From Symsagittifera roscoffensis (lineage: Eukaryota > Xenacoelomorpha > Acoela > Convolutidae): a stretch of DNA of 41,671 bases. Below are positions 10,212-20,060 of the stretch, in pieces (position 1 is the stretch's first letter; each line of letters opens with the position of its first letter). Made by a program: the position numbers and the translations under genes. The notes under the pieces are model-generated. The model was not told where the DNA came from and did not search any database. It saw nothing but the letters and a program-made list of their open reading frames with translations. The stretch spans positions 18,046,143 through 18,087,813 of the forward strand of contig NC_087063.1 in NCBI RefSeq assembly GCF_963678635.1, written 5' to 3'.

Positions 10212-12368
10212 TCACGCGAAAACACTGAAACTTTGAACTAGTTGAACTAATAAAAATAATGGGGTTTTGACTGTTCTAAGTGAAAAAAGAGTCCGGTAGT
10301 CTTCTTCACTTGCGTAGTGGCCTGTGCACGTTTGAACGTTGCATCGTAAGTTGAAACTTGTGAATTCACGGTGTTCTGTAATCCTTAAATACTTTATAAG
10401 TGTATCATGACCATTGTCTTTTTGTGCGGGCAATACATCCCACCTGCTACCCAACACAGAATCCCAAGATTTGTGGCAGCCTCGAATTCCTTCGGATATT
10501 GCTGCACTAAACTTGACCACTTCCTTTTGGGATTCTGTCGAAAAACCCATTATTTGTCTTGTTAGTTTGGTCACGGGTCCAAGATTGAAAGTGATGGAGT
10601 TTTTGTCCCTAGCCAGTCCAACAGCACGTTTCAAGGCGGAAAACACCGCAAACGATAAATTGATTGGATGTTCAATTGCATTGAAGTCACACGTTTCATG
10701 CTGAAATGTTACAAAATTAGTCACGTGCCAAAATCCTGTACTTTTGAATAAAAGTATTTGAGTTTTGGAAAACGATAAAAATTGTAGGCATTAGCCTGTG
10801 TTTTCACGTGCCAAAATCCTGTACTTTTGAACAAAAGTATTTCAGTTTTTGAAAACGATAAAAAAAATTGTAGGCATTAGCCTGTGATAAAAATTGGCAA
10901 TGTTTTGTCATTTGACACTGGATTCCGGGCCTTATGGCTAAAGGTTTGAACATGAATTCCTAGTTCGTTTCTCAATCGTAAGCATTGTAAAATTGCATGG
11001 AATCCGGGACGTGACAAATTCGGAATGTTTCAAATGAAAATTGTAGGCCTTAGCTTGTGATAAAAATTGGCAATGTTTTGTCATTTGACACTGGATTCCG
11101 GGCCTTATGGCTAAAGGTTTGAACATGAATTTCTAGTTTTATTTCTCAGTCGTAAGCATTGTTAAATTTCATGGAATCGGGGACAAAAAAAATTCGGAAT
11201 GTTTCATTAAAAAAACTTTACCTTGAGGTAGTCTTCACAAGCTAGCTGAACCAAGAGTGCAGGCATCCTTATAGAAATGTCCTCGTTATTTATGCATGTC
11301 AACTGTGCAAAGGCCTTTTTTGTCCTTCCTTCAATTCCAAGCTGTCTACTCTGCAATTTTCCCCTCCATAGAAAGCAGTTGATCCAACCTGAGAAACAAA
11401 GAATTGAAATTTTATACAAAATATTTTGATCGGGCGCTGAGACATGTATTCCTAACTTTATGACATCTGAAAAAAACGCGGCACACACTTCCAATGCTTG
11501 TAATTATTTTGTTAACAAACCTTGAGGACACCGTTGGAACAAGGGACAAATGTCAAAGGCACTATGTCTTCTGTGGCTTCGAGAAGTGTCAGCATGTCAA
11601 TTTCTTTTTCGTCTTTTTTAGCTCTTTTTGTAGGATTACGTTGATGATCCTGAACCTCACATGGCTCCAAAACTAAAGTAGCCGTGTCACAAAAAGATGT
11701 CTGAAACAATTCACGATTTCAAACAGATTATGAATGAAGTTAAAATATGTTTTTCAATTTCAGCTATTCAAAAAAACTTCTTTTGAAGTTGAACTTCTTT
11801 CCGAGTGATGTTTTGAAAGATGTTTTTCAAAGCGAATAAGTACCTCAGATGTAAGCGTATCTTCAAAGAGCCCTTGATTTCGAAGTTGATTGTATTTTAC
11901 AACCAATATGTTAGCCTCTGGTTCTTCTCGGGGGTTTTCATCGTGCTCCGAGTCCAAAATTCTCAATGTACATTCCCGTTTGAAAGGATCGTTGTACAGT
12001 ACAACCCCTGTCATCAGAATGCATTTGTCAACGCAATCTGTTTCACAAGCAGCACAGAAAAAAACATCTGTATTGCGAGTTAAGCGTCTTGGGTTGAACA
12101 GAAGTGGATCTTTTTTGTTTCTTCTTTTAGCCCTATCTGGCTCTTCAACAACTTTGATTGTCTTTCTTATTTTCCAATGTTTCATCCTCCGATTGTCGCG
12201 AAGGTCTTCTGGAATTGTTATCTGTACGGGTGGACCCTTCCATTCAGTCCATTTGACACTCACACCCCAGTTACTAATGAAACCCAGTATTCTAGCGGCT
12301 TCCCAAATGTACGTCACTTCATCAAGAACTTGCACTTCTTCTTTTTCCTTGAACAATGATGGAAGCAT
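10212..12368 (-). pseudogene. Gene D: unknown protein, minus strand, four exons, one frameshift
   Basis: Exons on the minus strand are 12368-11844, 11700-11521, 11388-11222 and 10700-10212, with clear GT...AG borders. All introns are phase 0 if one missing A is allowed in an A6 run of exon 3 (near 11320), where coding sequence otherwise jumps frame. The product is about 453 residues. I do not recognise it. Near the N-terminus a segment (residues about 17-57, with VKWTEWKG and IPEDL) faintly recalls a chromodomain pattern; I would not call it on this alone. Four cysteines follow near FFCAACETDCVDKC, which could bind zinc. A basic patch (DRAKRRNKK) may be a nuclear signal. It is transcribed away from gene E and converges on gene C. 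No polyadenylation signal was found. Confidence 0.6.
10722..11210. repeat. Tandem copies of the intronic repeat family in gene D intron 3
   Basis: Two copies of ACGTGCCAAAATCCTGTACT start near 10723 and 10804. Two longer units, about 10877-11035 and 11052-11210, each contain TTGGCAATGTTTTGTCATTT, a TGGATTCCGGGCC motif and a CATGGAATC(C/G)GGGAC motif. The same sequence forms the arms of the foldback at 7077-7660, so one family has spread through introns of two genes of the element. Confidence 0.85.
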
Positions 12369-12819
12369 CTTGTAGGAGCGATTTTATCTAAATGAATAAT
12401 ATTTAGTACAATCATTGTACTCATGATGAGTAATTGTCATGATGAGTATATTTTTTAACAACCAATTTAAACCTTTATGTTTAACCGCATAAAACGACTA
12501 TTGAAACGATAATTGAAGTTCAATTGGTGTTCAATTGGTACTCAAATTGGTTGTGATAATATGCCATATTATACTATATTATTTTATTGCAGTAATTCAG
12601 CAATTAAGAGTCAATTATACACTGTATAATATAATATAGTATAATATGGCATATTATCACAATCAATTTGAGTACCAATTGAACACCAATTGAACTTCAA
12701 TTATTGAAAAATACTATTATTAGTAAATTGTTAGTAACACCCTCCGAGGGTGATTCATTCGATTCTGCAATCCTTTCTAGTCACTTCTAATTTCATTCCA
12801 AGTTTCGTTAACCTGAACT
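12369..12819. promoter_or_regulatory. Divergent promoter region of genes D and E with a long hairpin
   Basis: Genes D (minus) and E (plus) start 451 bp apart with nothing coding between them. The middle is an inverted repeat: the left arm 12509-12582 pairs with about 12630-12704 almost perfectly, leaving a loop of about 48 bp. The arms contain repeated CAATTG-based motifs and TATAATATGGCATATTA. A shared, co-regulated promoter is the natural reading; no promoter element is proven. Confidence 0.55.
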
Positions 12820-15465
12820 ATGGACTCCGAACTTCCTGCTGTGAATACTGCGCAACTTGAAACTCCTGTTTTCCATAGAGATCATAATGAACCTCCATCT
12901 AGTCAACAGTCTGTTACTAACAGATGTAGTACATCTCGGAGTTTCGACCAAAATTTTGCACAGCTCCCATCTGTGGAAGTTCCTTTAGGAACCCCCATCC
13001 GATCACAGCCCTATGCTGAACCTTGTACAATTATTACAGATGTTAATCATAATGACAATACTTACCACACATTGGAGACTTCGCAGCAAGTGTCTTCTCG
13101 AAGTGAAGGGTATTCAAACTTCATTAGCCCAATGCCAGTGGTGTACCCACACTTTGATCCCGCGTTTTTTCATAGAAATCAAATTGCCAGCCAGCCCACT
13201 GATCATCATGATGATTACACTGCCAATGGAACAGAACTCAGTCGTTTTTTTTTCTCAACCTTCAGAATCAACTCCTTCAAACCAGCATTCATCAACTTTG
13301 TCATGGGAAATACCTCTGTTCACGCCGCAGTCGGCGACTGCCACCAGGCTGGCATTTCAAGTACAGAGCCTCCGACTGAGTCTTCATCTGAGAATATGGC
13401 AAAACGAGTTATTCCAGCGAACAATGACTCGCAAACCGAGGTAAGATTCCTTTTGTTTTGAAACAAAAAGCATTTTTGCTGCTCAAACCGTGAAGAGTTG
13501 GAAACTTTCAGCTAATGTTTTTTTTCACTTTTGTAGTTCAACTAAAAGTTTTTGTTTCGAGTTTAGATAGCTGCAAAACTTGCACGCGTTCAAGAACAAC
13601 TTGAAGCTGCTTCGTCCAAAGACGACCAAAATGAACATTGCGAGAGGCAAGAAATCGAAACACTTGTTAAAGAGCACTTGGATGTTTTCCAAGAATCGGG
13701 TTTTTTAACCCATAAACAACGTGTTTCGTTATTTCAACTTGTGACAGCCTTCTTATACTGTTATGTCGTACCATCAATGCTAGAAAAAACCATAAGCTGC
13801 ATGTCTGTTCATGCAGTTGCACAAGCGTTTGTGGCATTGTCAGATGAGGACGATACTTGTATAACGGTTTCAATTGAACCAAGTGAAAGTGAGTCATCTT
13901 GAATTTCTTCCGTATAACTTTTTTTCAAAATTGTGAAACTGTTTGCTTAGTGTCTACTGAACGTTCGAATCACATTTTGCCGCGATGGCTCGTACAGGGT
14001 TTGAAACTTTATCACACTGAAGTTCGACCACATTTCTTACCTCAGAGTTCCCCGGAAGAAAAGATTTCTTTCACCCGATCTTTCCCTGAGCAACCAATCC
14101 AAGTCAAAACAGAACTTTTTTTGTGAACTCCAGTGGAAACACCAAGTTTCGTGTGAATAGAATTGCCGCCACAGTTTCTGACATGGTACGTTTCAACTTT
14201 TAACTTATAAGTCTGTGGAAGTTGAACTTCCTAATATGATTTGAACACAACGGCGAATATTCGTTGTAGAAGGATCTGTTTAGGTTTCTGCTCAAATGGA
14301 GCCTGCTAAGCGACCCAAGACATTGCTCGATCGTCAAGTGGCAAAATGCATGCCTTTGTCAAAAAATCCTGCATTTCAACTGGTGAAACACAAAATGTAG
14401 GAAATTCACAAGGTACTACTTTGATTTTCCAAGAATTTTTTTAATTTAAAAAACGTTTCGACTCGAAAATTTTCGGAAAGTTTCGACTGTTTCAGCTGAT
14501 TTGTACTTCACAGTTTTTTTATACAGTATCACAATTTATCAATTGGATGTATGAAACAATACGCTCACGCTTTTCCAGATTGTCAATCACACCTACAAAG
14601 ATGTTGAAAAAGCTGTGCGATGTAGACAAGATCAACAAAGATACATTAGACAGACAATTAGAGCACAAGCTTTTGTGAAACAGTATCCAAACTTTGTTGT
14701 ATCGGAGACGCGCGTGTCGGGTTTTTTCCAGCGAAACAAATGGGAAACTCATCACGACCTAAAGAAAGTCATGTCCCAAATCGCCATGCTGCAGAAAGAG
14801 AAAAGCAAGCGACAACAAAAGCCGCTTTCTGATTCCAGCGGCATTAGTTATAAAGGCACTGGAAACTTTCTTTCATTGGAAGCACAAACGCTTCTGGCCC
14901 ACAGATGTGATACGCAAGAATGGGTTGGCATTTGTGATGTTGTTTTCCCTACCTTCTTTTTTGATTCAAACGTTATAGTTTAAAGTTTTAAAAAGTCATA
15001 AAGTTTTCAACCAGTACAGTTTTTTGAATTCCATTCAAAAATGCCATGTAACAGTGATACATAATATAGAGTAAACTTTAAATGTTGAACATTTTCTGAT
15101 TCAGGCGTTGTCAGCACACAGGCCTTCCAGAAGGATGATATTATCATGACTACCATGGGGTTGCTGTGACAGATAAAACATATCAAGATTTGATAAGTAA
15201 CCATTCTAAGCGTTTCATCGATGCTTCTTCAGAAGTGTGTGTTGAGCATCCAACCAACCGCTGTCTTGGTCGACTGGCTAATCACAGCACGCTAAACTCC
15301 AAGAAGAATTTGGATGCGAATATGAAGATCATAGAAGTTGTTCTTAATGCCTTCGATGCGCCAAAGCGATTAGCTGTATTCAAAGCCCGAAGAAACATTG
15401 AGCCTTTCGAACAGCTACGATACGATTATGGCGATAAAATTGCTCGATACATGTTCAAAATGTGA
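12820..15465 (+). pseudogene. Gene E: SET-domain histone methyltransferase, KMT5A(SET8)-like, damaged
   Basis: Six exons: 12820-13440, 13567-13888, 13951-14185, 14284-14412, 14579-14933 and 15105-15465; intron phases 0, 1, 0, 0, 1. About 674 residues. The N-terminal 200 are disordered, Ser/Thr/Pro/Gln-rich; exon 2 opens with a short helical stretch. The C-terminal third is a SET domain: VVSTQAF near the start, DYHG, the GRLANHS motif (near residue 613) whose Asn-His holds S-adenosylmethionine, and RYDYGD (near 661) with the catalytic-type tyrosine. The spacing and the DATxE..NRLGRLxNHS-like context match KMT5A, the H4K20 monomethyltransferase, more than other SET families. Lesions: a missing T in a T7 run at 14114-14120, an in-frame TAG near 14398, and a missing G near 15150 between IIM and DYHG. 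Pre- and post-SET cysteine clusters were not seen, as in KMT5A. Confidence 0.78.
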
Positions 15466-15484
15466 AGTTCACAAGCTCAGCTTT

Positions 15485-15642
15485 TTTACCTTAGAAACTT
15501 TTCAAGTTGTGTTACACCCATTCAATGGAAGTTCCATATATTTTATGTTCAACATACTGTATGTTACCTTAGAAACTTTTCAAGTTGTGTTACACCCATT
15601 CAATGGAAGTTCCATATATTTTATGTTCAACATACTGTATGT
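15485..15642. repeat. 79-bp tandem duplication downstream of gene E
   Basis: TTACCTTAGAAACTTTTCAA and the following 59 bp occur head to tail at 15485 and 15564. A third copy follows the duplicated SET fragment near 15863. Confidence 0.9.
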
Positions 15643-15666
15643 TACATACGTGTAGTTACTACTTTT

Positions 15667-15842
15667 CGCTAAACTCCAAGAAGAATTTGGATGCGAATAT
15701 GAAGATCATAGAAGTTGTTCTTAATGCCTTCGATGCGCCAAAGCGATTAGCTGTATTCAAAGCCCGAAGAAACATTGAGCCTTTCGAACAGCTACGATAT
15801 GATTATGGCGATAAAGTTGCTCGATACATGTTCAACATGTGA
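15667..15842 (+). pseudogene. Duplicated 3' end of gene E (SET fragment)
   Basis: This is a near-identical copy of 15290-15465, offset by 377 bp, carrying the post-NHS part of the SET domain through the RYDYGD motif to the stop, then the same downstream sequence to about 15942. It lacks the NHS motif and any start, so it is a remnant of a tandem duplication. Two of the few differences are I to V before ARYM and K to N near the end. Confidence 0.9.
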
Positions 15843-15969
15843 AGTTCACAAGCTCAGCTTTTTTACCTTAGAAACTTTTCAAGTTGTGTTACACCCATTC
15901 AATGGAAGTTCCATATATTTTATGTTCAACATACTGTATGTTACATACGTGTAGTTACTACTAGTAGTA

Positions 15970-16290
15970 GTTCAAACATTTGCACCCACAACTTTTTTCA
16001 TCGAAGTACATGTACAGTATTTCGGCACGCTCGAAATTACTAATTACTTAGTAACTAATTAGTTAGTAGTTGCAACTACAAGTAGCCTACTTATAACTAA
16101 GTTTGATCAAACAAGTTCAGACACTGGCAGTGTCTTAACCTCAGTAAAGTATTTTGGCACGCTCGAAATTAACTAATTAGTTAGTAGTTGCAACTACAAG
16201 TAGTTATAACTAAGTTTGATCAAACGATTGTACCCACAACTTTTTTTTCATCGGAATACAGTATTTTAGCACGTAAGTTAATAGTTGCAG
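15970..16290. repeat. Degenerate tandem repeats near the right end of the giant element
   Basis: Units of about 110-130 bp repeat: CACCCACAACTTTTTTCATC (15983 and, as ACCCACAACTTT, 16232), CAGTATTTCGGCACGCTCGA (16013, with variants at 16148 and 16259), and TTAGTAGTTGCAACTACAAG with a following CTAAGTTTGATCAAAC (near 16063 and 16179). The GTATTTCGGCACG core is related to the GGATTTCGGCAC motif in the left part of the element. Confidence 0.75.
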
Positions 16291-16384
16291 TTATAATAAC
16301 TTGTAGGACAAACTAAACAAAAAAGATGGAATATAATTGCTTAAGAACTGTAAACTTCTGCCATATAAATTCAAAAATATAAAA

Positions 16385-16715
16385 GTCTTGGATTCCATGC
16401 CTTTTTCTCACTGGATTCCAACGTCTTGGATTCCATGGTTATAGTGTATTGAATTTATCAACTATTTGTTTAGCAACTATTTGTTTAGTGGTTGAGTAAA
16501 AATGGCTCGGATTCCGGGACCATGTCCTGGATTCCGAATTCAAGTAATTGTTCGCTATACCATGGATTCCGGGATTTTGCCAATTTTCGGTGGTTTAATT
16601 GATTGTCCCGGATTCCGGGATTTTGCGTATATGCCTGTTTGTGCCGCCATGCGAGTATTTGAACGCGGAATCCATGACATGTGCATGTTATATCATTTGA
16701 GTTCGGAATCCATGT
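16385..16715. repeat. Right subterminal motif array (GGATTCC / GGAATCC)
   Basis: Nine exact GGATTCC or GGAATCC cores lie within 330 bp (near 16390, 16413, 16428, 16509, 16529, 16564, 16610, 16667 and 16704), most within CATGGATTCCGGGA-like contexts and in both orientations. This mirrors the array at 625-970 next to the other TIR. Confidence 0.78.
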
Positions 16716-16742
16716 ACACTAATAGTCAAATCTGACTATTGA

Positions 16743-16767
16743 AATAACACGGATTGGCGACGTAATG
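16743..16767 (-). repeat. Right terminal inverted repeat
   Basis: Perfect inverted copy of 559-583, ending ...GGCGACGTAATG. It is followed by AT and then by the continuation of the gypsy pol frame. Confidence 0.92.
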
Positions 16768-19700
16768 ATTAGCTGAATTATAATTAAAATACCCAAAAGC
16801 TTATGCAACATCAAAATTTGATGTTGGAAAAGAAAATTCACCCTTACATTTACCCCTTAAACCTGACGCAGTTTTCAAAAAACAACGAGCAAGTAAAGTC
16901 CCAATTCATTTGCAAGATAAAGTTAACCGAGTACTTGAAATACTAGAACAATATGAAATCATCTCTCCAGTAAATAAAGAGAAGCAAGCAAAAGGTAACA
17001 CATTCATAAAAAATGTTATCATTTTAGCAAAAGGAGAATCATTAAAAATTGTTCAAGATGCAAGATATCTCAATTCGCTATTTGATGAATCTAAATGTAA
17101 TTGGCCTATTGAACCAATTCAAGTAATTCTCACAAAAATAAACGGTAAATACTTCACAACAGCAGACAAGAATAGTGCATATAATCAAATGCTACTAGAT
17201 GAACAATCACGACGATTAACACAACTCTTTATTGGAAATCAACAATACGAATTCAACAGATTATTCTATGGAATTTCCATAGGACCAGCAGCATTTTCAG
17301 CATTTATGAGTAAAATTTTCAGACCACTAATACTCAATAAGAATGCAATCGCATGTTTAGACGATGTTTTTATGCAATCACAAACATAAAACGAAATGTT
17401 CTTTGTCTTAGAAAAATATCATTAAATTTTACTACAAGAAAACATGAAAGCAGCCCCAGATGAATCACACTTTTTTTTTAAATGAGTAAAATTCCTCGGA
17501 TATATTATAGAAAGAAACAATATAACTCCGTTAAAATCTCGAACAGATGCAATCCAAAAACTCCAACCACCTTCAAATAAAAAAAAATCAAGAATTTTTT
17601 GGAATCTTAAACTTCTTAAGCAAATACGTATACAAAATGCAGTTATACTTAGGACCAATCCATAACATCTTAGACAACAAAATAATTTCGATTGGACAAC
17701 TGAACACCAAAAATGATTTGAAGAAATAAAAACTCTTCTCACTGAACAATTATCAAACGTTATTCCAGATCCCAATCAACCATTCTATGCCATGTGCGAC
17801 GCCTTAAACTTTGGCATCGGCGCAGCATTATTACAATCTCACAATGGAACGAAAAAAATGAACCTCATTTCCGCAAACTCTAGGTTATTCAAACAAGCTG
17901 AACTTAGACTCTCCACACTTATGAGAGAATGCGCAGCCACAATATATACACTCACAGAATATGAATTGTTGATACTTGGATCATAAACCAATAACCTTTC
18001 TTTTTTCACAAAAATCAAAACCAAACAAGATATTTTACAGATTTCAACTAATTTTAATGAAATTTCCAAACTTGCATATAGTTTGGACAGCAGGGAAAAA
18101 ACCTCGCATTACCCGATACTCTCAGTAGAAATACACCACCTGATTTATTAACACGAAAAACAACAGTAGAAATACCACAGAATATTAAGTTTTTTCTTGC
18201 AAAAGACGAAATATCACCATAATTAGAATGCAAACAATTTTGCAATAAAAAACCAAACATTGATCAGGCACAAATAAATAATTTACAACACTTTCCATAA
18301 TATTTAGATTGCAAAAATAGTTTCTACGAAGTAGACCTATTAGGAAACTCTACGTTTAAACCGACACCATATTCATCATAGATAAAAAAAACACAATATA
18401 AACCACTCAGACAAAAGATATAGCGGACAGACCTATTTCCTTGCAAAAGATGAAACATCATCAAGATTACAATGCAAATATGCAGTAAAAACTGATGTAG
18501 ACAAATCACAAATAAATAATCTACATCAATTTCCACTATATCTAGATTGTCAAAACAATCATTATGAAATAAATTTATTAGGAAAATCTACCTTCAAACC
18601 AATAACATACTCCTCATGGATAAAAAAACAACACACAGCAAAAATCAGTCAAACAAAAATTATATCAAAAAGATCTATTCGCTTTAATAGAAAAAGAAAA
18701 TCTCACTGATAATATCAACTTACCAGGCCCACCAAATAATGATTCCAAATATACAATCAACCATGTTTTTAACCTTAATGACACACTAGATACAATACCT
18801 CTATCAAAAATAGAAATTGAAAACATTTTTCTACCAATAACAGAAAAAATAACACTAGAAATATTAGAAAAACATCAAAACCTTGACTCAGTCATCAGAC
18901 AACTAAAATCTTGGCACAAGTATGAAACCAAGCGACTTAAAGCCGATACTACCATACTAGTCACAAAATCCTTCGTAGATATTTCAGAAAATTTAACAAC
19001 ACCACTATCAATGAAAACACAGATATCCTAGAACACCAATCAACTGATATCAAAGTACCCTGCTTACCCTAAAGGACACTCAGGAGCAGAAAAAACATCT
19101 TCAAACTTTATACAAAATTTTTATTTCCCAAATGCACCAAATTGGATAAAAGTATTATGCAACGATTGCATAACATGTCAATTAAACAAACCATACCCAA
19201 GCTAAAAAAATAAATCGCAGAAAAACAAGAATTTAAGGCACAAAGTTTATATTTTAATCACAGAACTTTTTTTGATACAAAAGGACCAATATCACCATAC
19301 TCAGAAGGAAACTCATATATAATGGTAATAGTAGATGCATTCACACACTACGTAGCACTAACACCAAGTACCTCATTGTTATGCTTATTATGCGTATACA
19401 ACACTTTATGAACACTGGATAGCAAAGTTCGGTTAACCCGAAATCCTTGTCACAGACAATGGCACTGAATTTATAAAAATCGAAATCATTACACTTTGCC
19501 ACTCTTATAACAATAAACACAAACCGCTTACATCTCACGAAACTTAGACTAATGGTTTAGTCGAAGGCATGAATCATTCACTACAAGAATATCTTAGATG
19601 TATCATTAACAGAAATGACACACGATATACTGAATGGTCAACAGATGTAAAACTATTCCCACTATCCTATAATTCACAAATAACAACAACCTTAGGACTA

Positions 19701-20060
19701 TCACCCTACAAAATGGTTTTCAACACTTACTCAATTATACTTTTTTACAGGACTTAAAGTTATTCAAAATCAAAGTCAAAGCACTGATATGCACCCCATC
19801 TAAAAACAATTAGATAAAAAGGACAAAGAACTTCCCAAACAAAAGAAAAAAAAAGATAAACAAGAAAAAGATACCTCCCACAGAAAAAAAAATGAAAATT
19901 GGAAGAAAAATTTATACCCAAGATTGAAAAGAAAAATCTCCACATAGACAATCATCACGACTCCTTAATCAGCCACGAAAAAAATACAAAACATTCATCC
20001 CACAATCTAAAATATTAAAGAAAGTTGAATTTCAAAAACCACCTTAATTTGATTAACATT
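16768..20060 (+). mobile_element. Ty3/gypsy pol, 3' part of the interrupted retroelement (decayed)
   Basis: The pol frame of 1-558 resumes at 16770. Reverse transcriptase runs from about 16830 to 17600, with the catalytic box as CLDD near 17350-17365 instead of the usual Y(L/V)DD. RNase H lies at about 17770-17985 (MCDALNFGIGAALLQ ... MRECAATIYTL). The integrase zinc domain (HSG...CNDCITC) is at about 19075-19200. The integrase core is at about 19310-19730, with Asp in VDAFTH, Asp in TDNGTEF and Glu in GLVEGMN. Many stops and frameshifts occur from 17387 on. The element encoded its own reverse transcription and integration; it is dead now. The same-frame junction places its death or silencing before, or unrelated to, the 16.2-kb insertion. 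Confidence 0.8.
16910..17389 (+). pseudogene. Gypsy reverse transcriptase, open fragment
   Basis: A 159-codon open stretch covers most of the fingers and palm of a Ty3/gypsy reverse transcriptase: VQDARYLN early, TTADKNSAYNQM in the middle, FNRLFYGISIGPAAF and CLDDVF at the end. The active-site box has Cys where Tyr or Phe is usual. It ends in a TAA, after which recognisable thumb sequence continues with stops. Confidence 0.85.

Larger units (their letters stand above)
559..16767. mobile_element. Giant TIR-bounded DNA transposon carrying SET, JmjC and zinc-finger genes
   Basis: The element is 16,209 bp long and bounded by a perfect 25-bp inverted repeat (559-583 against 16743-16767; pairing continues to 28 bp if 556-558 and 16768-16770 are counted). 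Just inside each end lies an array of GGATTCC-centred motifs in both orientations. Between them are five multi-exon genes: a candidate transposase (A), a zinc-finger protein (B), a JmjC protein (C), a minus-strand unknown (D) and a SET protein (E). The flanks are two parts of one gypsy reading frame, which becomes continuous if the element and one AT dinucleotide are removed, so a 2-bp target duplication is likely. TIRs, subterminal arrays and a short duplication resemble CACTA/EnSpm architecture, but the ends read CATTACG and I do not assign a superfamily. I saw no polymerase B, packaging ATPase, Rep/helicase or tyrosine recombinase. Confidence 0.85.

Noticed and set aside
559-16767. Maverick/Polinton, Helitron or Starship interpretation
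   Set aside because: No protein-primed polymerase, retroviral-type integrase, packaging ATPase, Rep/helicase or tyrosine recombinase is present, and the TIRs are only 25 bp.
559-16767. 8-bp or TTAA target-site duplication
   Set aside because: No such direct repeat exists at any allowed border; only AT or TA dinucleotides match.
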